DNA of 64,000 nt from Sandaracinobacteroides sp041675905 (GTDB taxonomy: Bacteria; Pseudomonadota; Alphaproteobacteria; Sphingomonadales; Sphingomonadaceae), in the NCBI GenBank assembly GCA_041675905.1, contig JBAYSX010000010.1, positions 1-64,000 of the forward strand, written 5' to 3'. The position numbers and the translations under genes were made by a program. This document shows positions 25,551 through 33,684 of the stretch, piece by piece (the first letter of the stretch is position 1; every line of letters starts with the position of its first letter). Under the pieces are notes generated by a model, which saw nothing but the letters and a program-made list of their open reading frames with translations, did no database searches and was not told the origin of the DNA.

Positions 25551-25685
25551 GTGGCGCGAAACTCCGGTATGGCGCCGGTACGGCTTGCGGCCCGGCCATT
25601 CTCTCGCCATATGCGGGAGCCTGACGCCTGACGCAAGGCGGGGCGGAAGAGTCCGCCGCATAACCTTGATAGCGACGAATTGGCA

Positions 25686-26195
25686 ATGTCTTTCCTGAAA
25701 CGCCTGATCACCCCGAAAACGCCGCCCCTCACGACGCTGTGGAACCGCATCGCCGCCACCGCGCGCGAGGAACATTGGTATCTGCGCCACGCCGTGCCTG
25801 ACACGATCGATGGCCGATTCGATATGGTGACGCTCGTTATGGCGCTGGTGCTGCTGCGGCTGGAGCGCGAAGGCCGGGCACAGGAAAATATCTGGCTGAC
25901 CGAGCGTTTCGTGGACGATATGGACGGGTCGTTACGGGAGATCGGCATCAGCGACCAGGTGATGGGCAAGCATGTCGGCAACATGGTCGGCGCACTGGGC
26001 GGCAGGCTGGGAGCCTATCGCGATGCGCTGGCGGCTGAAGATGTTTCCCCCGCGCTGGCGGCGGCGCTGGAACGCAATGTCTATCGTGGCGACGACAAAT
26101 ATCTGTCTGCGCCGGATCTGGCGGAAGCAGCCCTGGTACTGAACGCCCGCATCGAAACCGCGCCAATCGATCGTCTGCTTGCCGGAGAGTTTTGA
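25686..26195 (+). CDS. Ubiquinol-cytochrome c chaperone family protein (CBP3-like)
   Basis: Protein of 169 residues with the Ubiq_cyt_C_chap domain found in mitochondrial CBP3, an assembly factor of cytochrome bc1. Visible family segments are WNRIAATAREEHWYLRHAVPDTIDGRFDMVTLVMALVLLRLE and TERFVDDMDGSLREIGISDQVMGKHVG. No signal peptide, so cytoplasmic or membrane-peripheral. I chose the ATG at 25686; a TTG six bases earlier is possible. The TGA overlaps the ATG of the YceD gene. A role in bc1 assembly is inferred from the family. Confidence 0.9.
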   Translation: MSFLKRLITPKTPPLTTLWNRIAATAREEHWYLRHAVPDTIDGRFDMVTLVMALVLLRLEREGRAQENIWLTERFVDDMDGSLREIGISDQVMGKHVGNMVGALGGRLGAYRDALAAEDVSPALAAALERNVYRGDDKYLSAPDLAEAALVLNARIETAPIDRLLAGEF

Positions 26196-26731
26196 TGGAC
26201 TCGCCCGAATTCAGCTTCCTGATCGCGCCCGACCGGCTGACGGCGACGGCGTCGCCTTATGATCTCGTCGCCGGAGAGGCGGCTCGGGAGGCTCTTGCGA
26301 AGCGATTCGATCTGTTATCGCTCGACCGGCTGGAAGCGCATCTGCTGGTGCGGCGGATGGCGCGCGGCGTGGAGGTGAATGGGCATCTCGAAGCGGACGC
26401 CGTGCAGGCTTGCGTCATCTCTGGCGCGCCGGTGCCGGCGCATATATCGGCGCCGGTGCATTTGCGGTTCGAACGCATGACTGAAGCCGGCGGCGAAATG
26501 GAACTGGATGCGGGTGAACTGGATATACTGCCCATCGGCCCCGAAGGCATCGATCTGGGAGAAGCCATCGCGGAATCGCTGGCGCTGGAACTGCCCGAAT
26601 GGCCGCGCGCCGATGACGAAACCGTGGCTGCTGCGCGGGGGTTATTGATGAGCGAGGAGCAGGCCGACGCACAGATACGCGCCGACCGCATGGCGCAAAG
26701 CCCCTTCGCCGGGCTGAAGCGATCGGAATAA
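26195..26731 (+). CDS. yceD: YceD family protein (DUF177)
   Basis: DUF177/YceD protein of 178 residues. In other bacteria yceD lies before rpmF and affects 23S rRNA accumulation. The core is VNGHLEADAVQACVISGAPVPAHISAPVHLRFE, where family members usually carry paired cysteines and here one Cys remains, then the acidic strand LDILPIGPEGIDLGEAIAESLALELPEWPR. The ATG overlaps the TGA of the chaperone gene, so they are coupled. The usual rpmF-plsX neighbours are absent; a convergent DUF1674 gene follows 4 bases later. Confidence 0.9.
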   Translation: MDSPEFSFLIAPDRLTATASPYDLVAGEAAREALAKRFDLLSLDRLEAHLLVRRMARGVEVNGHLEADAVQACVISGAPVPAHISAPVHLRFERMTEAGGEMELDAGELDILPIGPEGIDLGEAIAESLALELPEWPRADDETVAAARGLLMSEEQADAQIRADRMAQSPFAGLKRSE

Positions 26732-26735
26732 AGCG

Positions 26736-27020
26736 TCAGAAATCGACGCAAATTCCCTTTGATTCCCAATCTCCGAAACGTACGGGCTCCAGGCCTCTGG
26801 GGCCACCGACCTCATCCGTTGCCGCGTTGGCGGCGGCCAGATGATAGCCGCCGGCATCCAGCCGGATGCGTTTCTCATCGACAAGCCCTGAGAGAATAGT
26901 GTCAACATCCGGATGATAGCCGCGCGCCGCGAGCCGCTCTGCGATGCCCGCAGCATCAAGGCCGGGATATTGCGCTATCATCGCGACGATACGGGGAGCA
27001 TGGTTCATGCAGAAAAGCAT
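26736..27020 (-). CDS. DUF1674 (SdhAF4-like) protein with extra N-terminal region
   Basis: A 94-residue protein whose last 25 residues, GGPRGLEPVRFGDWESKGICVDF, match the DUF1674 signature (PxRYGDWxxKGxxxDF) of the SDHAF4 succinate dehydrogenase assembly factors. Ordinary members are about 60 residues with a disordered N-terminus. Here the first 60 residues instead form a helical, winged-helix-like unit (IVAMIAQYPGLDAAGIAERLAARGYHPDVDTILSGLVDEKRIRLDAGGYHLA), unlike the usual tail. Start candidates are 27020 (ATG with AAGGA 9 bases upstream), 27008 and a GTG at 27026. It is convergent with yceD and divergent from htpX. Confidence 0.78.
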   Translation of the reverse strand: MLFCMNHAPRIVAMIAQYPGLDAAGIAERLAARGYHPDVDTILSGLVDEKRIRLDAGGYHLAAANAATDEVGGPRGLEPVRFGDWESKGICVDF

Positions 27021-27075
27021 AGCCACGAATCCTTGCCCGTTGCAATTTGCCGCATAATCGCCATTTCAAGCCACG

Positions 27076-27981
27076 ATGAATCGCACACGTACTTTTATGC
27101 TGATGGCGGCGCTGATCGCGCTGTTCATGCTCGTTGGATATTTGCTCGCCGGGACAGGCGGGATGCTCATCGCGCTGCTGGTTGGCGGCGGGATGAATAT
27201 CTTCGCTTACTGGAACTCCGACAAGCTGGTGTTGCGCATGCACGATGCCCAGGAAGTCGGGCCTGGGCATCCGCTGCACCGCATTGTTGCGCCACTGGCG
27301 CAAAAGGCCGGGCTGCCGATGCCGCGCGTCTATCTGGTCGATCAGCCGCAACCCAATGCATTCGCCACCGGACGTAACCCGGAAAATGCCGCGGTCGCCG
27401 CCACCACCGGCCTGATGCGGATGCTGGATCATGACGAAATCGCCGCTGTCATGGCGCACGAGCTGGCGCATATCCAGAACCGCGATACGCTGGTGATGAC
27501 GATGACGGCGACGATTGCCGGAGCCATTTCGATGCTTGGCACGATGGCGCTGTTTACCGGCGGCAGTAGCGAAAATCGTCCCAATCCGATTGTCGCGATT
27601 GCAGCGATGGTACTTGCCCCGATGGCGGCGGCGCTGGTGCAGATGGCGATTTCGCGTACGCGCGAATATGGCGCGGATGCACGCGGCGCGGAGATCTGCG
27701 GCCAGCCGCACAAACTGGCCTCGGCGCTGGCGCGCTTGCATGATTCGGCGCAACATATTCCCAACCCGGTGGCGGAACGGAATCCGGCGGCGGCCTCCCT
27801 TTACATTGTCAGCCCCGGCATGGGCGGCGTGCGGGACAATCTATTCTCCACCCACCCGGCAGCGGAAAATCGTATCGCGGCGCTGGAAGCCATGGAGCCG
27901 GCGGCATCGACTCCGCGCCGTCCCAGTGCGCTGGGTCTGAAATCTTCGGCGTCTCGCGCCAATCCCTGGCGTCAGGGATGA
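27076..27981 (+). CDS. htpX: Membrane zinc metalloprotease HtpX
   Basis: M48 family inner-membrane protease involved in membrane protein quality control; 301 residues. Two N-terminal membrane segments (FMLMAALIALFMLVGYLLAG and MLIALLVGGGMNIFAYW) precede the HELAH zinc motif at about residues 128-132, and further membrane segments follow. The third ligand region (TREYGADARGAEICG) is present. The rsmB gene starts within its stop (ATGA). Confidence 0.96.
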   Translation: MNRTRTFMLMAALIALFMLVGYLLAGTGGMLIALLVGGGMNIFAYWNSDKLVLRMHDAQEVGPGHPLHRIVAPLAQKAGLPMPRVYLVDQPQPNAFATGRNPENAAVAATTGLMRMLDHDEIAAVMAHELAHIQNRDTLVMTMTATIAGAISMLGTMALFTGGSSENRPNPIVAIAAMVLAPMAAALVQMAISRTREYGADARGAEICGQPHKLASALARLHDSAQHIPNPVAERNPAAASLYIVSPGMGGVRDNLFSTHPAAENRIAALEAMEPAASTPRRPSALGLKSSASRANPWRQG

Positions 27982-29237
27982 AGGTGCAAACTGGCCGGCC
28001 ACCGCAAGGGGTGGCGGCGCGTTCGGCGGCAGTGCGGCTGCTGCATGGCGTGACGGTTTTGGGGCGGCCGCTCGACCAGAGTTTCGGCCAGGCCGCAAGC
28101 GGACTTTCCGGGCCGGATCGGGCGTTGGCGCGGGCGCTGGTATCCCTCAGCTTACGTAATCTGGCCGGGCTGGACCAGTTGATCGACAGCGCCTGTTCGC
28201 GCCCTCTTCCGCCAGATGCGCGGGCACGACAGGCCCTGCGTATAGCGCTGACCGGAAGGCTGCTGCTCGACACGCCGCCCCATGCGGTGATCGCGACCAT
28301 CCTGCCGCTATTGGAAGGCGGGCCACGGCGGCTGGTACATGGTGTGCTGTCCACGCTGTTCCGCCAGGATGCCCTGCTGCCACCACCGGCGGTACCGGAG
28401 CCGTTCGCTACCCGCTGGCGGGAAGCCTGGGGCGAGGAAGCCGTCGAGGCCGCCGGGCGTATGCTGGCCGCGGTGCCACCTACGGATTTATGTATCGCAA
28501 AACCCGAAGATACCCACCGCTGGGCGGAACAGTTCGGAGGACGATCGCTGTTTCCGGGCCATGTGCGGCTCGCCGGTTCGCAGGCGGTGCCGGAATTGAC
28601 GGGATTCGCGGATGGGAGCTGGTGGGTGCAGGATATCGCGGCGCAATTACCGGCGCGGCTGCTGGGCGATATCCGTGACGCGCGGGTATTGGACTTATGC
28701 GCGGCCCCCGGCGGCAAGACGATGCAGCTTGCTGCAGCAGGTGCTCAGGTGACGGCGGTGGATATTTCGCGGCGGCGCATGCAGCGGCTGACGGAGAATC
28801 TGGAACGTACCGGCCTGCAGGCTGAAACCATCGTAGCTGATGCGCTGACGTGGCAGCCTGATTCGCCCTTCGATGCCATTTTGCTGGATGCGCCCTGTTC
28901 GGCGACCGGCACATTTCGCCGCCATCCCGATGTCCTTTGGCTGAAGGCGGCAATGGATCTCGCACCGCTGGTGGAATTGCAACAGCAGTTGCTGACCCGG
29001 GCCGCCGCCTGGCTGCGTCCTGGTGGCCGGCTGGTAGCGGCGGTTTGTTCGCTGGAACCGGAAGAGGGTGAGGAGAGGCCAGCGCCGCCGGGGCTTCTGG
29101 ACGATCCGATCAGCTCCGACGAGTTACCCGGTAGCCTGGAGCCCAATGCGGTCGGCCACGTCCGTACGCTACCCGGCCTGTGGGAAGCCGAAGGCGGTAC
29201 GGACGGTTTTCATATCGCGCGCTATCGTATGCGATAG
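27978..29237 (+). CDS. rsmB: 16S rRNA (cytosine-C5) methyltransferase RsmB with NusB domain
   Basis: Methylates C967 of 16S rRNA in E. coli. The protein is 419 residues: an N-terminal NusB-like RNA-binding domain (about 10-140), then the methyltransferase domain with motif I VLDLCAAPGGKTMQLAA, motif IV LDAPCSATGTFRRHPD and motif VI LVAAVCSLEPEEGEE. Both catalytic cysteines are present. This is the more orthodox RsmB of the two in the window; the shorter homologue is at 17280-18446. It is coupled to htpX by an ATGA overlap. Confidence 0.93.
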   Translation: MKVQTGRPPQGVAARSAAVRLLHGVTVLGRPLDQSFGQAASGLSGPDRALARALVSLSLRNLAGLDQLIDSACSRPLPPDARARQALRIALTGRLLLDTPPHAVIATILPLLEGGPRRLVHGVLSTLFRQDALLPPPAVPEPFATRWREAWGEEAVEAAGRMLAAVPPTDLCIAKPEDTHRWAEQFGGRSLFPGHVRLAGSQAVPELTGFADGSWWVQDIAAQLPARLLGDIRDARVLDLCAAPGGKTMQLAAAGAQVTAVDISRRRMQRLTENLERTGLQAETIVADALTWQPDSPFDAILLDAPCSATGTFRRHPDVLWLKAAMDLAPLVELQQQLLTRAAAWLRPGGRLVAAVCSLEPEEGEERPAPPGLLDDPISSDELPGSLEPNAVGHVRTLPGLWEAEGGTDGFHIARYRMR

Positions 29238-29240
29238 CGT

Positions 29241-29741
29241 TTACCGGCAGCGGGCGTTGCCCTTGTCCACTTCCTTGCCGATGATCGCGCCCAGCGTGCC
29301 GCCGATGACGCTGCCGAGCACCTTGTCACCATGTCCGGCGACGACATTACCCAGCGTACCGCCAGCCAGCGCGCCGACGATCAGGCCGGTGGTACCGTCA
29401 TCGCGGCGGCAATTGATGCGGCCATCGCGACCCCACCAGTAGCGGCCGTTGTTATAGCTCGCATTGTTGTAACGCCCGTTGTTGTAACGAACATTGTCGT
29501 AGCGGCGGTTATCGTAGCGGTAGCCTGGTCGATAATCGCGATTATCGCGGGCGGCGGCACGATAGCCGCGCTCATATGCGCGACTTTCTTTCTTGTTATA
29601 CTTGCGCTTGTCGTAACCGCGATCATGACCGTGCCAGCCGCGATTATAGCGCCGATCTGAATCGGCGGTGGCAGCCGTAGACGAAAGCAACAGCGCGACC
29701 GCTGCCGCCGCCGCCGCAAAACTGGTCCGAATCGTCATCAT
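29241..29741 (-). CDS. Exported glycine-zipper protein with Tyr/Asn/Arg repeats
   Basis: A 166-residue protein with a clear signal peptide (SFAAAAAAVALLLSSTAATA). The mature N-terminus is basic and aromatic; about residues 75-105 hold short repeats such as YDNRRYDNVRYNNGRYNNASYNNGRY. The C-terminal segment (TTGLIVGALAGGTLGNVVAGHGDKVLGSVIGGTLGAIIGKEVDKG) is a glycine-zipper 2TM domain found in outer-membrane or periplasmic lipoproteins. Start 29741 has GGAAGGAAG upstream. The repeat is also visible in DNA. Function unknown; envelope association is inferred. Confidence 0.85.
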   Translation of the reverse strand: MMTIRTSFAAAAAAVALLLSSTAATADSDRRYNRGWHGHDRGYDKRKYNKKESRAYERGYRAAARDNRDYRPGYRYDNRRYDNVRYNNGRYNNASYNNGRYWWGRDGRINCRRDDGTTGLIVGALAGGTLGNVVAGHGDKVLGSVIGGTLGAIIGKEVDKGNARCR

Positions 29742-29852
29742 TGTCACTTCCTTCCACGAGGGGTTTATACAATGCTACTTTGCCAAAGGCGGCTGACGCG
29801 ATACTGAAGGCCAAATTCATCCATTATTAACACCCGGTCCATAGGAAAAAAC

Positions 29853-30881
29853 ATGCGCGTTTTCCGGCTTTTTGCTGTGCTTGCATTGCTTATCTTTGCC
29901 GGCGTTGGCCTGAAACGTCTCTATGCATCATGGCCGCCGATTTATACGGGCGAGGCTGTGGAAGTGAGAGTTCGTTCGTCTGCAATTCCGCTCGATTCAT
30001 CCGACCCCGCCCGCACGCGCGTAGGCCGGCTGGAATATCGCGGCGGCGTAGTGATCAAGGCAGATGACAGGCATATCGGCGGCTTGTCCGACATGTTGTG
30101 GGACGCGGAGTGCGGGCGTTTTCTGACGGTGAGCGATACGGGCCTGTGGGTCGTTATCGAGCCGGAGGAGCGGGAAGGGTGGTTGACCGGTGTATCCCGT
30201 ATGTGGATGGCCGCGATTCGCGATACCGGGGGCCAGCCGACGGAGCGCAAGCGGGATGCGGACGCTGAAGGCCTGATGCGGAGCGCGCCGGATGAGTTGC
30301 TGGTCTGGTTCGAGCAGGACCATCGCGCCCGTCGTTACACCGGCGTGTCCGCCTGCCGTCCCGAAAGCCTGAACAGCGCTGCCCGGGATGAACTGCGACC
30401 ACCGGAAATGCAGGCCTGGCCGAAAAATGGTGGCGCCGAAGCAGTGGCCATGCAGGGCGACGACATGCTGATCCTGTCGGAAGCCCATGAGGTGGCAGGC
30501 GGAACCGATGCATTGGCGATTGCGCCGGATGGCAGCACCCGCCAGTTCGTATATACGGCACCCGGGGACACCAGCCCCACCGCGATGGCGGCAATGGACG
30601 CGGACAATTCCGCCGCCCCGATGCTGATCCTGCACCGGCATTTTTCACTGTTGCAAGGGGTCAGCGCCGTGCTGGGCCTGGCGCACATCGATGCGGATTC
30701 AGGCGAACCGGTACAGCCGGAAATCCTCGGGGAGTTCCGGTCGCCGGTGGCTGTCGACAATTTCGAGGCCCTGGCGGTGCGCCCGGAGGGCGACCGCCGC
30801 TTCATCTATCTGCTGTCGGATGATAATTTCAATCCGTTCCAGCAGACTCTGTTGTTGAAGTTTGAATTATTGCCCGAATAA
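29853..30881 (+). CDS. Esterase-like activity of phytase family protein
   Basis: A 342-residue protein with an N-terminal hydrophobic anchor or signal (MRVFRLFAVLALLIFAGVGL). The rest has the phytase-like beta-propeller pattern: YRGGVVIKADDRHIGGLSDMLWDAECGRFLTVSDTG near the start, RDADAEGLMRSAPDELLVWFEQ, and a C-terminal VDNFEALAVRPEGDRRFIYLLSDDNFNPFQQTLLLKFEL. Members are often labelled hypothetical and activity is not established. The start has AGGAAA upstream. Its stop directly abuts the convergent rpmB stop. Confidence 0.85.
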   Translation: MRVFRLFAVLALLIFAGVGLKRLYASWPPIYTGEAVEVRVRSSAIPLDSSDPARTRVGRLEYRGGVVIKADDRHIGGLSDMLWDAECGRFLTVSDTGLWVVIEPEEREGWLTGVSRMWMAAIRDTGGQPTERKRDADAEGLMRSAPDELLVWFEQDHRARRYTGVSACRPESLNSAARDELRPPEMQAWPKNGGAEAVAMQGDDMLILSEAHEVAGGTDALAIAPDGSTRQFVYTAPGDTSPTAMAAMDADNSAAPMLILHRHFSLLQGVSAVLGLAHIDADSGEPVQPEILGEFRSPVAVDNFEALAVRPEGDRRFIYLLSDDNFNPFQQTLLLKFELLPE

Positions 30882-31178
30882 TCAGGCGGAAACTTCGGCC
30901 TGCGCTTTTTTCGCCACTTCGCGCTTCAGGCGGCGGGCGCGCAGGCTGAGATTTTCGTCCCGGGTCTTCAGAAGCCAGTGATCCAGACCCCCAACATGCT
31001 CGACCGACCGAATGCCATGCGCCGACACCTTCAGGCGTACCGAGCGGCCAAGGCTGTCGGAGATCAGCGTCACATTCTGCAAATTGGGCAGGAAGGTGCG
31101 CTTGGTCTTGTTGTTGGCGTGGCTGACATTATGGCCGACCTGCCGACCCTTGCCGGTGAGTTCGCAAACGCGCGACAT
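30882..31178 (-). CDS. rpmB: 50S ribosomal protein L28
   Basis: Ribosomal protein L28, 98 residues. The start MSRVCELTGKGRQVGHNVSHANNKTKRTFLPN is diagnostic, followed by SLGRSVRLKVSAHGIRSVEHVGGL. The ATG at 31178 has GAGGAA 8 bases upstream, and the upstream open frame is not coding. It retains one cysteine of the L28 zinc site (VCELTGKG) but not the others, as in many alphaproteobacteria. Transcribed alone. Confidence 0.98.
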   Translation of the reverse strand: MSRVCELTGKGRQVGHNVSHANNKTKRTFLPNLQNVTLISDSLGRSVRLKVSAHGIRSVEHVGGLDHWLLKTRDENLSLRARRLKREVAKKAQAEVSA

Positions 31179-31362
31179 TACCCAATTCCTCGAATGCTTT
31201 GACAACAGAAACAAACCGGCCCCGCCACATCGCGAACACCGAAAACGAACGACGCCCATAGCCTCCGCCGCGCGCAACGTCAAGAAGTTGCCGCTATGCC
31301 ACAGTCACCCGATCTCCTCGCGCGGGGTGGACCGGCACGCATCGGCATGCCATGAAGTGCTT

Positions 31363-31665
31363 GTGACTGTATATGCTATACATTGTATCGACAAGCCGAT
31401 GCAGCGCGAGCTGCGGGCAGCCACGCGGGCCGAGCATCTGGCTTATGTGCAACAGGTGCATGACGATATTATCGTCGCCGGGCCCTTGCTGGACGATGAT
31501 GGAGAGCCGATCGGCTCCATGTTGCTGATCGAGTTTCCGGATCGCAAATCAGCGGTGAATTTTGCCGCTAACGATCCTTATGCGCTGGCCGGCTTGTTCT
31601 CAAGCGTCGCCGTTACGGCGTGGCGGCAAACGTTTCCGATGGCTTCGCTTCCGGAGGGGGCATAG
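31363..31665 (+). CDS. YciI family protein
   Basis: A 100-residue protein with the ferredoxin-like YciI fold: VTVYAIHCIDKP at the start, then RELRAATRAEHLAYVQQ with the conserved His, IIVAGPLLDDDGEPIGSMLLIEFPDRKSAVNFAANDPYALAGLF. YciI proteins are thought to be small enzymes with a His/Asp site; their role is poorly known. No ATG is available at the conserved start; GTG at 31363 (or 31357) is the best choice. The 3' end overlaps the convergent HAD gene by 53 bases. Confidence 0.85.
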   Translation: MTVYAIHCIDKPMQRELRAATRAEHLAYVQQVHDDIIVAGPLLDDDGEPIGSMLLIEFPDRKSAVNFAANDPYALAGLFSSVAVTAWRQTFPMASLPEGA

Positions 31666-32266
31666 AAAAGCCCGCTTCGATCAGGGCTGCGCGGCCGGAT
31701 TCTGCATCGGTAAAATGATGTGCCTGCCAGCCGGCGTTGCGCGCGGCGGCGACATTGGCAGCGTTGTCGTCGATGAACAAAGCCTCGCCGGGGCCCAGAT
31801 CAAACCGTTCTTGCGCCAGGCTGAAAATGGCGGGATCCGGCTTGATAAGCCGCTCAACGCCCGACACGACAATGTACTGAAACAAATCGAATATTGGCGC
31901 TGTCGGTCGGAATATTTCCCAAAACTCCGCCGAAAAATTGGTGATCGCAAACAGTGGCACATCGGCGGCATCCAGCGCTTCCACCAGCGCAAGGCTGCCG
32001 GGAATCGGATGCGGGATGGTTTCCAGCCAGCGCGGGCCATAAACTTCGATCAGCGCCCGTTCTTCGGGAAATTCCGCAATCAATTCGGCAGAAGTTTCCG
32101 CAAAGGGCCGACCGGCATCATGCTGGAAATGCCAGGTACGGGTAACAACATTTTCCAGAAACCAGTCCAGCCGGGACGGATCGGGGATCAGCTTTTCATA
32201 GAGAAAACGCGGATCCCAATCGTAAAGCACATGTCCGACATCCCAGACGACCGCCTTCGGACGCAT
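31613..32266 (-). CDS. HAD family hydrolase (YihX-like)
   Basis: HAD phosphatase of 217 residues. Motif I is VVWDVGHVLYDWD, with the nucleophile Asp but Gly at the usual second Asp, as in YihX/haloacid-dehalogenase-like members. Motif II is FAITNFS, motif III KPDPAIFSLA and motif IV ALFIDDNAANVAAA. The substrate is probably a small phosphorylated compound. Its C-terminus (MPPPEAKPSETFAATP) overlaps yciI in the opposite direction. It lies 15 bases after rpmJ. Confidence 0.9.
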   Translation of the reverse strand: MRPKAVVWDVGHVLYDWDPRFLYEKLIPDPSRLDWFLENVVTRTWHFQHDAGRPFAETSAELIAEFPEERALIEVYGPRWLETIPHPIPGSLALVEALDAADVPLFAITNFSAEFWEIFRPTAPIFDLFQYIVVSGVERLIKPDPAIFSLAQERFDLGPGEALFIDDNAANVAAARNAGWQAHHFTDAESGRAALIEAGFSMPPPEAKPSETFAATP

Positions 32267-32281
32267 GGAAATGGCCGCTAT

Positions 32282-32407
32282 TCAGCCCTGGCGCGCCTTG
32301 AAACGGCGGTTGGTCTTGTTGATGACATAGGTGCGACCGCGACGACGGATCACGCGGTTATCGCGATGGCGGCCCTTCAGCGACTTCAGGCTGTTACGGA
32401 TCTTCAT
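32282..32407 (-). CDS. rpmJ: 50S ribosomal protein L36 (alphaproteobacterial 41-aa form)
   Basis: A 41-residue protein read on the minus strand: MKIRNSLKSLKGRHRDNRV, then IRRRGRTYVINKTNRRFKARQG. This is the zinc-free, longer L36 form found in alphaproteobacteria, lacking the four Cys/His ligands of the C+ form. It is too short for ordinary open-frame listings. It is 15 bases upstream of the HAD gene on the same strand. Confidence 0.95.
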   Translation of the reverse strand: MKIRNSLKSLKGRHRDNRVIRRRGRTYVINKTNRRFKARQG

Positions 32408-32537
32408 GACTACCCCGGAGAACAGAATATGAACCCACAATGTGGAAAGGGCGTCAACTAACGTCAGATGCTGCTTAAGTCAATCCACATGCGCCATACT
32501 TTGCACCGCGCCTTCCGGCTGCTAGGCGGAATGAACC

Positions 32538-33674
32538 ATGGGGATTTTGATCAGCAGCAGCTTCGATTCGGGCAATATCGTGGTGCGCGAACAGCCGGCA
32601 CCGGGGCATTTTCGCCTGGAAATCGAACGCGACGCCGACGGGAAATTTTTCCAATGGTTTCATTTCCGTGTGTCGGGTGCGCGCGGACAACGCGTTGTGC
32701 TGGATATTATCGGGCTGGAGGGGTCGGCATATCCTGGCGGCTGGCCAGGATATCGCGCCCGAGGCTCGGCGGATCGACAGACCTGGATGCAGCTGGATAC
32801 GGACTATGACCGCAGCGTCGATGGCGGCACGCTGCGCATCGTTACCGTGCCGCAAAGCGATTTCTTCTGGGTTGCCTATTTCGCGCCCTATTCGATGGAG
32901 CGGCACCATGATCTGGTGGCGCGGTCCGCGCTCACGCCTGGGGTCTCCGCCCGTATGCTCGGCCTGTCGCTGGATGGGCAGCCGATTGATTGCCTGTCGA
33001 TGGGGGAAGGGCCGCTTCAATGCTGGCTCTATGCGCGTCAGCATCCAGGCGAGAGCATGGCGGAATGGTGGATGGATGGCGCCCTGGCCGAACTGACCGA
33101 TCCGGCATCGGGCATCGCGCGGGGACTGCGGGCGAAGGCGCGGCTGCATCTGGTGCCAAATGTCAATCCGGACGGTTCCCGCCGCGGCTATTTGCGGACG
33201 AACGCAGCGGGTGCGAATCTGAATCGCGAATGGGCGAATCCGACTCCTGAGCGGTCGCCGGAAGTGCTCGCGCTGCGCAACGCGATGGATGAAACCGGGG
33301 TCGATTTTGCGCTGGACGTGCATGGGGACGAGGCTATCCCGCATAATTTCATCGCCGGATTCGAGGGTATTCCGGGAATCACCACCGAACAATCGGCACG
33401 CTATGCCCGTTTCAAGGACCGGCTTCTGGTGCATTCGCCGGACTTCCAGGCGAAAATCGGCTATCCGGTTCCAGCACCAGGTGGTGCAAATCTGGCCATG
33501 TCCACCAATCAGTTGGCGCACCGCTTCGGTTGCGTGGCGGCGACGCTGGAGATGCCATTCAAGGATGCCAATGATCTGCCTGAACCGTACGCCGGCTGGT
33601 CGCCCGCACGGTCACGGCGACTGGCGGTCGCCAGCCTGCATGCGCTTTACGATATTATAGACGAACTGCGTTGA
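32538..33674 (+). CDS. M14 family metallocarboxypeptidase (cytosolic carboxypeptidase-like)
   Basis: A 378-residue protein with an N-terminal beta-sandwich (about 1-130) followed by the M14 carboxypeptidase domain. Zinc ligands are His and Glu of RQHPGES (about H169 and E172) and the His of DVHGDE (about H262); the catalytic Glu is likely E338 in ATLEMPF. This arrangement matches bacterial relatives of cytosolic carboxypeptidases. No signal peptide. The substrate is unknown. The start has AGGCGGA upstream. gpmA follows 10 bases later. Confidence 0.9.
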   Translation: MGILISSSFDSGNIVVREQPAPGHFRLEIERDADGKFFQWFHFRVSGARGQRVVLDIIGLEGSAYPGGWPGYRARGSADRQTWMQLDTDYDRSVDGGTLRIVTVPQSDFFWVAYFAPYSMERHHDLVARSALTPGVSARMLGLSLDGQPIDCLSMGEGPLQCWLYARQHPGESMAEWWMDGALAELTDPASGIARGLRAKARLHLVPNVNPDGSRRGYLRTNAAGANLNREWANPTPERSPEVLALRNAMDETGVDFALDVHGDEAIPHNFIAGFEGIPGITTEQSARYARFKDRLLVHSPDFQAKIGYPVPAPGGANLAMSTNQLAHRFGCVAATLEMPFKDANDLPEPYAGWSPARSRRLAVASLHALYDIIDELR

Positions 33675-33684
33675 AAGGGGCCAA

